Assembly: GCA_019694215.1 (NCBI GenBank)
Contig: JAIBCK010000025.1
Span: 1 to 37,911, forward strand
Direction: 5' to 3'
Origin: Thermoflexales bacterium
GTDB lineage: Bacteria; Chloroflexota; Anaerolineae; J036; Brachytrichaceae
Length of the DNA: 37,911 bases
In this document: in pieces, positions 1 through 6,541 of the stretch
Layout: the number at the start of each line of letters is the position of its first letter
How positions within the stretch are numbered: position 1 is the first letter of the stretch
Notes under the pieces: generated by a model
Database searches by the model: none
Told to the model about the DNA's origin: nothing
The model's input: the letters and a program-made list of their open reading frames with translations, nothing else
Translations under genes and position numbers: made by a program

Positions 1-73
1 GGGGCTGCCTCGGATGTTCGGTTGCACGCTATGAAGTTGGGCGCGAGCGCCCGGGCTCACTTAGCGGGGCGAC

Positions 74-79
74 ATTATA
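74..79 (-). promoter_or_regulatory. Leftward -10 box TATAAT near the left edge
   Basis: The minus strand reads a perfect TATAAT here, directed toward the left edge. No good -35 is visible at 16-18 bp. Downstream, a GTG at 60-58 opens a reading frame that stays open to the window edge. The same stretch could instead be the 5' part of a non-coding RNA. The downstream gene is cut off, so its nature cannot be decided. Confidence 0.4.
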
Positions 80-106
80 CACGCTTTTTGAAGGGGGTGC
101 TGGGGC

Positions 107-325
107 GGACGGCCGAAGACGGACGACCGAGGACCGAAGACCGAAGCAGGTTTGGGCGGATTACCGCGGACGGCGGACGGCGGACGGCCGAAGACGGACG
201 ACCGAGGACCGAAGACCGAAGCAGGTTTGGGCGGATTACCGCGGACAGCGGACGGCCGAAGACGGACGACCGAGGACCGAAGACCGAAGCAGGTTTGGGC
301 GGATTACCGCGGACGGCGGACGGCT
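107..325. repeat. Tandem repeat family A, three copies of 68-75 bp
   Basis: Three head-to-tail copies begin at about 107, 182 and 250. Each holds a run of imperfect 7-bp steps of the type GGACCGA/AGACCGA, then the core GCAGGTTTGGGCGGATTACC, then GCGGAC/GGCGGAC filler. Reading frames that cross it (for example 22-351 plus) are low-complexity Arg/Asp/Gly/Thr strings and are not credible genes. A diverged inverted relative lies at 17461-17510. Confidence 0.9.
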
Positions 326-500
326 GCCATGCAGACCAGACTAACGGATGACGGATGACGGATGAGATTCGACCGCCGACGGCAGACAGCGGACGGCTGC
401 CATGCAGACGCCCCTAACGCATGACGGATGACGGATGAGATTCGACCGCCGACGGCAGACAGCGGACGGCGGCCATGCAGACGCCCCTAACGCATGCCGG
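321..500. repeat. Tandem repeat family B, period 73 bp, two full copies and a partial
   Basis: The motif CGGCTGCCATGCAGAC recurs at 321, 394 and 467, exactly 73 bp apart (the last copy with one substitution). Between copies lie GACGGATGACGGATGAG and a GACCGCCGACGGCAGAC segment. The block abuts family A and stops just before the end of the HAD hydrolase gene. The GCAGAC and CCGCCGACGGC words recur in the linkers of the array at 16416-17459, suggesting common building blocks. Confidence 0.88.
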
Positions 501-515
501 ATGACGCAGGACGTC

Positions 516-1181
516 CTACCCCAGCAGCCCGCCCACGTCGGCGGTGGAGGCCAGGATGGCGTCGGCGCCACTGCGGCGGAGTTCGCCCTCGACGCCAAAC
601 CCGCACAGCACGCCGATGGCCTGCGCGCCCGCCGCGCGCGCAGCCCGCATGTCCACGGTGGTATCCCCCACCATCACGCAGCCTTCGACCGGAACGCCCA
701 GCATGGCCGCAGCAAAGCGCAACGGCTCGGGCGAGGGCTTGGTCCGCGCGCAGGACTCGGCAGTGACCACGGCCCCGAACCAGGGGGCCAGGCGGTGACG
801 CTCGAGAAAATCCTGCACCATCGGGCGACCGCGCGCGCTGACGATGGCCAACGGGTAACGCCCCGCAAGCGCCACGAGCATCTCCGGGACGCCGGCGACG
901 ACCGGCCGCGCAGCGGCCGCCTCGCCGACCCGACGGCGGCGCAGGCGCGCGCTCAGCCAGCGCATGGCCCCATCCCACCCCAGCCGATCCAGCACGGCAT
1001 AGGCGAAATTGGCCGGCGTCTCGAGGGCGAGCACGATGCGCCGGGCCACATCCGCACGCATCCGCGAAGGGAGCAGGACGAGCCAACGCGCAACGGTGGC
1101 CGCATACACATCATCCGTGTCGCTGAGCGTGCCATCCACATCAAAGAAGATGGCCCGGACACGGCCGGGGTCGAACGCCAT
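516..1181 (-). CDS. HAD-superfamily hydrolase (phosphatase-like)
   Basis: The 221-residue product has the full haloacid dehalogenase motif set: motif I FFDVDGTLSDTD (nucleophile D14, acid D16), motif II IVSARG (S115), motif III lysine K148 in RTKPSPEP, and motif IV VGDTTVD (D173, D177). An alpha-helical cap fits residues 18-100, as in subfamily I phosphatases of the phosphoglycolate phosphatase type. The start at 1181 was chosen because motif I then sits 13 residues in; an upstream in-frame ATG at 1232 would add a tail that overlaps the preceding gene. It follows the 83-residue membrane protein by 4 nt, so the two are cotranscribed. The substrate cannot be read from sequence. Confidence 0.88.
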   Translation of the reverse strand: MAFDPGRVRAIFFDVDGTLSDTDDVYAATVARWLVLLPSRMRADVARRIVLALETPANFAYAVLDRLGWDGAMRWLSARLRRRRVGEAAAARPVVAGVPEMLVALAGRYPLAIVSARGRPMVQDFLERHRLAPWFGAVVTAESCARTKPSPEPLRFAAAMLGVPVEGCVMVGDTTVDMRAARAAGAQAIGVLCGFGVEGELRRSGADAILASTADVGGLLG

Positions 1182-1185
1182 GGCG

Positions 1186-1437
1186 TTACTGGCCCCCGCG
1201 CAGAAAGCCGAGCGCCACCATCGAGGCGGCAAAGGCCAGCAGCAGGAACGACACGCCCATCAGCCGGTAGACGCGGCGGGTGAACGTTTCCCCGCGCTTG
1301 ACCAGCATGGCCTTGCCCACCGGATCGTATTTGACCAGTTCCTCGACCGGCCGACGCAGGGCGGAGAAGCCCTGCAAAAAGAGAAGAAAGGCGAGGATGA
1401 GGCCAATCGCCCCGGTCGCCACACTGCCAAGTGCCAT
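1186..1437 (-). CDS. Small two-TM membrane protein of unknown function
   Basis: The 83-residue protein has two hydrophobic helices, at about 5-25 (GAIGLILAFLLFLQGF) and 59-79 (GVSFLLLAFAASMVALGF), joined by a charged loop of about 30 residues. No family was recognised. The start at 1437 puts a perfect minus-strand TATAAT (1449-1444) 6 nt upstream, the same arrangement as other leaderless-type starts in this window. An alternative start at 1461 would overlap the divergent gene's start codon. It is first in an operon with the HAD hydrolase. The hairpin topology suggests a small inner-membrane protein; nothing points to a specific role. Confidence 0.65.
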   Translation of the reverse strand: MALGSVATGAIGLILAFLLFLQGFSALRRPVEELVKYDPVGKAMLVKRGETFTRRVYRLMGVSFLLLAFAASMVALGFLRGGQ

Positions 1438-1443
1438 GTGATC

Positions 1444-1453
1444 ATTATAGAAT
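1444..1453. promoter_or_regulatory. Overlapping divergent -10 boxes
   Basis: The minus-strand TATAAT occupies 1449-1444 and the plus-strand TAGAAT occupies 1448-1453, overlapping by 2 bp. Each lies exactly 6 nt from its own start codon (1437 minus, 1460 plus). With a usual start about 7 nt past the -10 box, both transcripts would begin at or next to their ATG. Confidence 0.7.
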
Positions 1454-1459
1454 CCGCGC

Positions 1460-2323
1460 ATGAGCACCCCTCGCGCCCCGCGCACCCTCACGCTTGGCCT
1501 GGTTCAGGAAGCCTGGCACGCCGACCCCGCGCTGCACGCCGCTGCCCTCACGAAGGGCGCCCGGCAGGCCGTCGAACGCGGCGCGCAGCTGATTTGTCTG
1601 CAGGAGCTGAGCTGCCATCGCTACTTCGGCGATGTGCGCAGCCGCAAGCTGTTCGGGCTGGCCGAGCCGCTGCAGGGTGGGCCGACCGGCATCCTGTGCG
1701 CGCGCATCGCGCGCGAGACGCGCGCCTGGGTGGTGGGATCGATCTTCGAGCGCGGGCCGGACGGGCACTTCTTCAACACCGCGGTGATTTACAACGGCGA
1801 CGGCGAGCTCGCCTTTCACACCCGCAAGCAGCACATCCCGCGCGGGACGGGCTATCACGAGGACTTCTACTTCGAGCCCGGTGACAGCGACTATCCCGTG
1901 CACGACCTCGGGATCGTCAAACTGGCGGTGCCCACCTGCTACGACCAGTGGTTCCCTGAGCTGGCGCGCATCTACGCGCTGAAGGGTGCTGAGCTGGTCG
2001 TCTACCCGACCGCAATCGGCTCCGAGCCCGATCACCCCGGCTTTGACACGCAGCCGATGTGGCAGACCATGATGCGCTCGCACGCCATCGCCAACGGGCT
2101 GTTCATCGCCGCGATCAACCGCACCGGGCACGAGGGCCTGGTGCGCTTCTACGGCTCCTCGTTCGTGTGCGAGCCGACCGGGCAGGTGCTCGCCCAGGCG
2201 CCGCGCAACGAACCCGCCGTCGTCGTGGCCACGCTCGACTTCGCCATCCAGATCTTCTGGCGGACGCTCTTCCCGCTCCTGGAGCAGCGCCAGCCGACCA
2301 CCTACGGGCGGCTGACGAAATGA
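1460..2323 (+). CDS. aguB: N-carbamoylputrescine amidase-like carbon-nitrogen hydrolase
   Basis: This 287-residue nitrilase-superfamily amidase has the Glu-Lys-Cys triad at E49 (LQELS), K123 (RKQHIP) and C160 (PTCYDQWFPE). The segments CYDQWFPE and YPTAIGSEP are hallmarks of N-carbamoylputrescine amidases, which turn N-carbamoylputrescine into putrescine, CO2 and ammonia in the agmatine route. No agmatine deiminase gene is adjacent, so the pathway link is inferred from family resemblance alone. The start at 1460 follows TAGAAT by 6 nt with no Shine-Dalgarno. The stop overlaps the next gene's start (ATGA), indicating translational coupling. A related cytosolic omega-amidase activity is the main alternative. 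Confidence 0.85.
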   Translation: MSTPRAPRTLTLGLVQEAWHADPALHAAALTKGARQAVERGAQLICLQELSCHRYFGDVRSRKLFGLAEPLQGGPTGILCARIARETRAWVVGSIFERGPDGHFFNTAVIYNGDGELAFHTRKQHIPRGTGYHEDFYFEPGDSDYPVHDLGIVKLAVPTCYDQWFPELARIYALKGAELVVYPTAIGSEPDHPGFDTQPMWQTMMRSHAIANGLFIAAINRTGHEGLVRFYGSSFVCEPTGQVLAQAPRNEPAVVVATLDFAIQIFWRTLFPLLEQRQPTTYGRLTK

Positions 2324-3123
2324 ATCGTCGCCCGGTCCCGCATGCGCGCCCACCGATGGGCGGTGGCGGGGTGCGCATCCCGGACGGCGCGCTGTACGGA
2401 CGGCATGCCGTGCTCGAGTGCCTGCGGGCAGGGCGCCGCAGCTTGACGCGCCTCTGGCTGGCGGAGGGTGCCCGCGACGCCGCCATCCTGAACGAAATCG
2501 CCGAGGCCGCCCGAGCGCGCAAGGTGCCCATCGAGGCCGTCCCCCGCGAGGCGCTCGACCGCATCTCCGACCACGCGCAGGGCGTGGCCTTGAGCTGCGG
2601 GAGCTACCCGTATGTTGAGGTCGACGAGATGCTGGCCGCGGCGCAGGCGGCCGGCGAGCCGCCGCTGCTGCTGATGCTCGACACCCTGCAGGACCCGCAG
2701 AACCTCGGCACGCTGATCCGCGCCGCGGACGCGGTGGGGGTGCATGGCGTCATCCTGCCCGAGCGCCGCAGCGCGGGGGTGACCCCAGCCGTCGTCAACG
2801 CCTCGTCGGGCGCGGTCGAGCACCTGCGCATCGCGCAAGTCGTCAATCTGGCGCGCGAGGTCGACGCTTTGAAGAAGCAGGACGTGTGGGTGGCGGCGCT
2901 GCAGGATGATGCCCGCGCGACGGGCATCTTCGACACCAACCTGCGCGGTGGGTTGGCGCTGATCGTGGGCAACGAGGGTGAGGGCGTCAGCCGCCTGCTG
3001 CGCGACAAGGCCGACTATCTGATCCGGCTGCCCATGCGGGGGCGGATCGCTTCGCTCAACGCAGCCAGCGCAGGCTCGATCGCGCTGTATGAGGTCTTGC
3101 GCCAGCGGCAGGCAGCAAGCTGA
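2320..3123 (+). CDS. rlmB: TrmH/SpoU-family 23S rRNA 2'-O-methyltransferase (RlmB-like)
   Basis: The 267-residue protein has an N-terminal RNA-binding substrate domain (about 25-95, starting LYGRHAVLECLRAG) and a C-terminal SPOUT domain. The three SpoU motifs are present: DPQNLGTLIRAAD (N128), IVGNEGEG (215-222) and SLNAASAGSIALYE (245-258). This layout matches RlmB, which methylates the ribose of G2251 in 23S rRNA using S-adenosylmethionine, but TrmH-family members with other rRNA or tRNA targets look alike. The start at 2320 overlaps the amidase stop by 4 bp; a longer frame opening at 2059 lies inside that gene and was rejected. The first 20 residues are Pro/Gly-rich and probably disordered. 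Confidence 0.88.
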   Translation: MNRRPVPHARPPMGGGGVRIPDGALYGRHAVLECLRAGRRSLTRLWLAEGARDAAILNEIAEAARARKVPIEAVPREALDRISDHAQGVALSCGSYPYVEVDEMLAAAQAAGEPPLLLMLDTLQDPQNLGTLIRAADAVGVHGVILPERRSAGVTPAVVNASSGAVEHLRIAQVVNLAREVDALKKQDVWVAALQDDARATGIFDTNLRGGLALIVGNEGEGVSRLLRDKADYLIRLPMRGRIASLNAASAGSIALYEVLRQRQAAS

Positions 3124-3173
3124 TACGACGCTCAGGCCGGGTGCGTAGCGGCCGTCTGCAAGCCCGCATGAGC

Positions 3174-3179
3174 TACAAT
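3174..3179 (+). promoter_or_regulatory. -10 box TACAAT of the SH3 lipoprotein gene
   Basis: TACAAT ends 8 nt before the ATG at 3188, with no Shine-Dalgarno between. A leaderless or near-leaderless transcript is expected. No clear -35 is present. Confidence 0.6.
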
Positions 3180-3187
3180 TCCTGTTT

Positions 3188-4339
3188 ATGACGAGATCGA
3201 ACATAACAACCCGCGTTGTCAATGGGTTTGTCGCCATGGCGATGGTCTTCCTGGCGGCCTGCGGCGCGAGCGCCATCCCGCTCACGGCGGTGATCACCGC
3301 GCCGACGAGCAATGCCAAGCTCGAGCCGGGCCAGTCGGTCAGCGTGACCGGGAAGGTCACCGGCGGCGAAGTCAAAGTGGCCGAAGTGTGGGTCGATGGT
3401 GTGAAAGTTGGCGCGATCAATGAGAAGGCGGCCAACGGCGATTTTGTCGTCGCGTATCCATGGACGCCCACCAGTGGCGGCACGCACGTGCTGCAGATCA
3501 AGGGCGTCAACGACAAGGGCGAGGCGATCACGCAGTCGGAGCCCGTCTACGTCAACGTAAATGCGCCACCCACCGCGGTGCCGACCGTGCCGCCCAAGCC
3601 GACGGCCGTGCCGGCCACGGCGACCCCGGCCGCGACGGCCACGCCGGCCGGAGCGACCGCGACGCCCGCTGACGAATTTGCCAACGTGCGCAAAGGCCCG
3701 GACACGGTCTACGACAAGGTCGGGACGCTGCAGGCCGGCCAGACGGCCAAGGTGACGGGCAAGTCGAGCGATGGGCAGTGGTTCCAGATCGAGTTTGCCG
3801 CGGGCGACGGCGGCGTGGGCTGGGTGAACGGCGAGGTCGTCAAGGTCACCGGTGCGACCGATGCCCTGCCCGTCAAGCCTGCCCCGGCCAAGCCGGTGGC
3901 GCAGGTCCCGGTGGTGCCGCCACCTGCGACCTCGACGCCGCCGCCTGCTGCGACAACGCTGCCCTCTTATGCGATGTTGCCCTACTCCCAGGTGTTCCGG
4001 TTTGAGCCGCGCGACAATATCGGCGATGTGCCGCTAGGTTACAACGAGCCAAAGACCTCTACAGCCGCATATCAAATTTATGGCGCGGTTAGGGCCGAGT
4101 TGGAGATCACGAGCATGGCGGGCAGCGGAATCTTCAGTCAATGCCCCGCGGGGGACTTGAGTTCGGTCAGCGGGATTGCGACCAACACGCGGGTACCCCT
4201 CCAGTTGCCAAGTGGCCGCCTGCCCTTCAGCATCCAGGGCAAGGGCTACTACCTGTTCAAGATCTACGTGTTCAAGACCGACGGGTCCACAACGGACATT
4301 CCACTGAAAGTGATCGTCGATTGCTTCAAGTCGCAGTAG
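3188..4339 (+). CDS. Lipoprotein with Ig-like and bacterial SH3 domains
   Basis: The 383-residue protein starts with a lipoprotein signal ending in LAAC, giving lipidated Cys25. Next come an Ig-like beta-sandwich (about 33-126, typical of chloroflexal surface proteins), a Thr/Pro/Ala linker (about 127-163), a bacterial SH3 domain (about 164-222, NVRKGPDTVYDKVGTLQAG), a Pro/Ala/Val linker, and a unique C-terminal domain (about 265-383) with two cysteines that could pair. SH3b domains usually bind cell-wall peptides, so anchoring at the cell surface is a reasonable inference. The C-terminal domain matches nothing I recognise. It is a single-gene unit between a TACAAT promoter and a strong terminator. 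Confidence 0.85.
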   Translation: MTRSNITTRVVNGFVAMAMVFLAACGASAIPLTAVITAPTSNAKLEPGQSVSVTGKVTGGEVKVAEVWVDGVKVGAINEKAANGDFVVAYPWTPTSGGTHVLQIKGVNDKGEAITQSEPVYVNVNAPPTAVPTVPPKPTAVPATATPAATATPAGATATPADEFANVRKGPDTVYDKVGTLQAGQTAKVTGKSSDGQWFQIEFAAGDGGVGWVNGEVVKVTGATDALPVKPAPAKPVAQVPVVPPPATSTPPPAATTLPSYAMLPYSQVFRFEPRDNIGDVPLGYNEPKTSTAAYQIYGAVRAELEITSMAGSGIFSQCPAGDLSSVSGIATNTRVPLQLPSGRLPFSIQGKGYYLFKIYVFKTDGSTTDIPLKVIVDCFKSQ

Positions 4340-4372
4340 ACGGCCGTCGACAAGGCTGCATCAGGCATACTC

Positions 4373-4423
4373 AGGACGGACGCCCGCGCCGGTGAATGAC
4401 CGGGGGCGTCCGTCCTCTTTTTT
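4373..4423 (+). terminator. Rho-independent terminator of the SH3 lipoprotein gene
   Basis: A perfect 13-bp stem pairs 4373-4385 (AGGACGGACGCCC) with 4404-4416, with an 18-nt loop, followed by CTTTTTT. It begins 34 nt after the stop codon. Confidence 0.9.
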
Positions 4424-4547
4424 CACGCGTCGGTGCGCCGGCCTTGCGGTCAACACCAGATTGGACAACGCAGATTGCCAACTTCTGGCAGGGCCAGGGT
4501 TCGCCGCGCCCAGTTCTCCACGTTGAGCGGGTGGATCCGGCCAGCGG

Positions 4548-4592
4548 AAAAAGCATCAGGCGGAGCGAAGGGGCAGTCCCTTCGCTCCGCCT
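4548..4592 (-). terminator. Hairpin terminator of the SdrD-like secreted protein gene
   Basis: A perfect 15-bp stem pairs 4558-4572 with 4578-4592 around a 5-nt loop. On the minus strand the stem is followed after 5 nt by TTTTT (4552-4548). It sits 55 nt past the stop codon of the minus-strand gene. The displaced T-run makes it slightly atypical. Confidence 0.75.
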
Positions 4593-4647
4593 GCGTTCGC
4601 GTTGTCCGTTCGTCCGGCGTCAACGGGTGTGACGCCCGCGGCCGACG

Positions 4648-5304
4648 CTACTTGCGCACGGGGTGATACTGATCGCAAGCCTCGACCGTCGTGACAGTCG
4701 CATCACGCACGAAGCCGAGGTTGTTGTTAAGATACGCGAATCCGTTGGTCGTATCGACCTTGGTCGCCTTGACAACCGGCGTCGTCGTGCGCCAGCCCTT
4801 CGGCGCGATCGCATACACGAAGTAGGTCATGCCGACCTCGGTCACGGGCACGCCGTAGGTCGAGTCGCTGCCGGCGTAGCCGCACACAAACCAGCCGCCA
4901 CCGTCCGAGACCTTGAACCAGGCACCGCCCATCTTGGGCTCCCCGGCATCCCACTTGCCGTTTGCGTTGAGGTCCTCAAAGGCGGTGCCGCGCACCGATG
5001 CCTGGCCGCCGCACGTCCCGACGACCTCTGGTTCTCCACCCTGTGGCGCAACAGGTTCGGACCACAAGATCGTCTCGTAGAGCAGGCCATCGATGCACTC
5101 ATAGACGCACTCGCCGGCCACCCAGGAATCCAGGATCTCGCCGGTCTCATTGTCGACCCAGTAGCCCATCCACACGTTGCCCTCGCAGGCGTAGTGGTAG
5201 GAGGTATCGCCCGAGGTCCCGGCTTGCACCGCGGCAGAACCGCCGCTGAACATCAGAAAGGCCGTTGCCATCGCAACGACCACGCGCACGATTGCACTCT
5301 TCAT
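4648..5304 (-). CDS. Secreted protein with an SdrD B-like domain
   Basis: The 218-residue protein has a Sec signal peptide (about 1-28, cleavage after VQA). Residues 35-100 form a Cys-rich region (C40, C66, C70, C98) that could be disulfide-linked. Residues 103-198 resemble an SdrD B-like or Cna B-like fold: VRGTAFEDLNANGKWDAGEP carries an acidic calcium-loop pattern (D111, N113, N115, D119, E122). C141 and C210 make six cysteines in the mature chain. The Shine-Dalgarno AGGGGGA lies 8-9 nt before the ATG, so unlike many neighbours this gene has a normal leader. No sortase motif or membrane anchor is seen, so release or non-covalent attachment is likely. Function unknown. Confidence 0.75.
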   Translation of the reverse strand: MKSAIVRVVVAMATAFLMFSGGSAAVQAGTSGDTSYHYACEGNVWMGYWVDNETGEILDSWVAGECVYECIDGLLYETILWSEPVAPQGGEPEVVGTCGGQASVRGTAFEDLNANGKWDAGEPKMGGAWFKVSDGGGWFVCGYAGSDSTYGVPVTEVGMTYFVYAIAPKGWRTTTPVVKATKVDTTNGFAYLNNNLGFVRDATVTTVEACDQYHPVRK

Positions 5305-5418
5305 ATTCTTTTGTCCCCCTGTAACCTAAAATGCTTGTTGCCATGTCCCCACGGCATGTGATCAATCATAGGGGTGATCGGCACATTGCGCAAGAGACAT
5401 CCCCGGCCGGAGAGCGAG

Positions 5419-5424
5419 TACAGT
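5419..5424 (+). promoter_or_regulatory. -10 box TACAGT of queG
   Basis: TACAGT ends 6 nt before the ATG at 5431. This spacing supports the 5431 start over the in-frame upstream ATG at 5374. Confidence 0.5.
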
Positions 5425-5430
5425 CTGGGC

Positions 5431-6468
5431 ATGATCGCGGCCTCCACCCTGCGCGCCCGTGCGCTCGAGCTCGGCTTTGACCTGGTGGGCTTTGCGCCGG
5501 CCGGGCCGACGCCGGGTGCCGAACGCTTTGTGGCATGGCTTGCCGCGGGCCGCGCCGGCGAGATGGCCTATCTGGCTCGCGAACCGGAGCGCCGGGCCGA
5601 CCCGCGCCGGGTCCTGCCCGGATGTCGCTGGGTGATGATGGTCGCCGTAAGCGATGAGAGCCTGGGCGTGCCCGCGGCGGCGCTCGCGGACCCGACCCGG
5701 GGCAGAATCGCCCGTTATGCGTGGGGGCTGGATTATCACGACACCATGACGCCCCGCCTGCGCGCGCTAGGCGACCAGGTGGGCGCGCTGACGCGCAGCT
5801 ATGTCGACACGGGGGCGGTGATGGAGCGCGCCTGGGCGGCCGAGGCGGGGCTCGGGTTCATCGGCCGCAACACCTGCCTGATCCATCCCAGCCAGGGCTC
5901 GCACCTGCTGCTGGGTGCCGTGCTGATTGCCGCCGACCTCGACCTCGACGAACCGCCCGCCCCGACGCACCCCCCGGGTTGCGGGCAATGCAGGCGTTGC
6001 CTGGCCGCCTGTCCAACGGGCGCACTCGACGCCGAATATTCTCTCGACGCGCGGCGCTGCATCTCGTATCTGACCATCGAGCTCAAGGGCAGCATCCCCG
6101 AAGCGTTGCGTCCGCGGATGGGCAACTGGATCTTTGGCTGCGATGTCTGTCAGGACGTCTGCCCGTATGTGCGGCGTTTCTCGACCGCGGCGGCCTGGCC
6201 GGCGTTTTCCCCGCGCACGCTCGATCACGCCGCGCCGCGCCTGGCCGATGCGTTGCAATGGACGCCGGCCGCGTTCAACGCCGCGTATCGCGGCAGCCCG
6301 CTCAAGCGCGCCAAGTGGCGCGGCATCCTGCGCAATGTCTGCGTCGCGGCGGGCAACAGCGGCGACCGGTCGCTGCTGCCGCGGCTCGAGCCGCTCACGC
6401 GGAGCGAGGAGGGGCTGATCGCCGAACACGCGGCCTGGGCGGTGGCAGCGTTGGCGCATCACCGCTAG
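5431..6468 (+). CDS. queG: Epoxyqueuosine reductase QueG
   Basis: QueG reduces epoxyqueuosine to queuosine in tRNA, the last step of queuosine synthesis, using a corrinoid and two [4Fe-4S] clusters. The 345-residue product has the catalytic Asp region YVDTGAVMERAWA (D127), GFIGRNTCLI (142-151), and two cluster motifs: CGQCRRCLAACP (C184, C187, C190, C194) and CISYL...CDVCQDVCP (C210, C237, C240, C244). The C-terminal 80 residues look like the HEAT-like tRNA-binding part. Length is normal for the short form of the family. The start at 5431 gives the family N-terminus and follows TACAGT by 6 nt. It is monocistronic and divergent from the SdrD-like gene. Other queuosine genes are absent from the window. 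Confidence 0.95.
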   Translation: MIAASTLRARALELGFDLVGFAPAGPTPGAERFVAWLAAGRAGEMAYLAREPERRADPRRVLPGCRWVMMVAVSDESLGVPAAALADPTRGRIARYAWGLDYHDTMTPRLRALGDQVGALTRSYVDTGAVMERAWAAEAGLGFIGRNTCLIHPSQGSHLLLGAVLIAADLDLDEPPAPTHPPGCGQCRRCLAACPTGALDAEYSLDARRCISYLTIELKGSIPEALRPRMGNWIFGCDVCQDVCPYVRRFSTAAAWPAFSPRTLDHAAPRLADALQWTPAAFNAAYRGSPLKRAKWRGILRNVCVAAGNSGDRSLLPRLEPLTRSEEGLIAEHAAWAVAALAHHR

Positions 6469-6529
6469 GTCGCCGGGCGACGTTACAAACTTCTTACGCC
6501 GCCGCGACCTCGATTTGATCTACCGGGGG

Positions 6530-6535
6530 CACAAT
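6530..6535 (+). promoter_or_regulatory. Weak -10 box CACAAT of the DUF1800 gene
   Basis: CACAAT ends 6 nt before the ATG at 6542. It departs from TANNNT at position 1 but matches the spacing of the other leaderless-type starts here. Confidence 0.35.
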
Positions 6536-6541
6536 GGCGGC

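Larger units (their letters stand above)
4340..4647. other. 308-bp convergent intergenic region
   Basis: The stretch lies between two converging genes and holds one terminator for each strand (4373-4423 plus, 4548-4592 minus). No credible reading frame or RNA gene was seen in the rest. Confidence 0.7.

Noticed and set aside
22-351. 109-residue plus-strand frame at the left edge
   Set aside because: Most of it is a translation of repeat family A, with low-complexity Arg/Thr/Asp/Gly strings. No ribosome-binding site or family match is visible.
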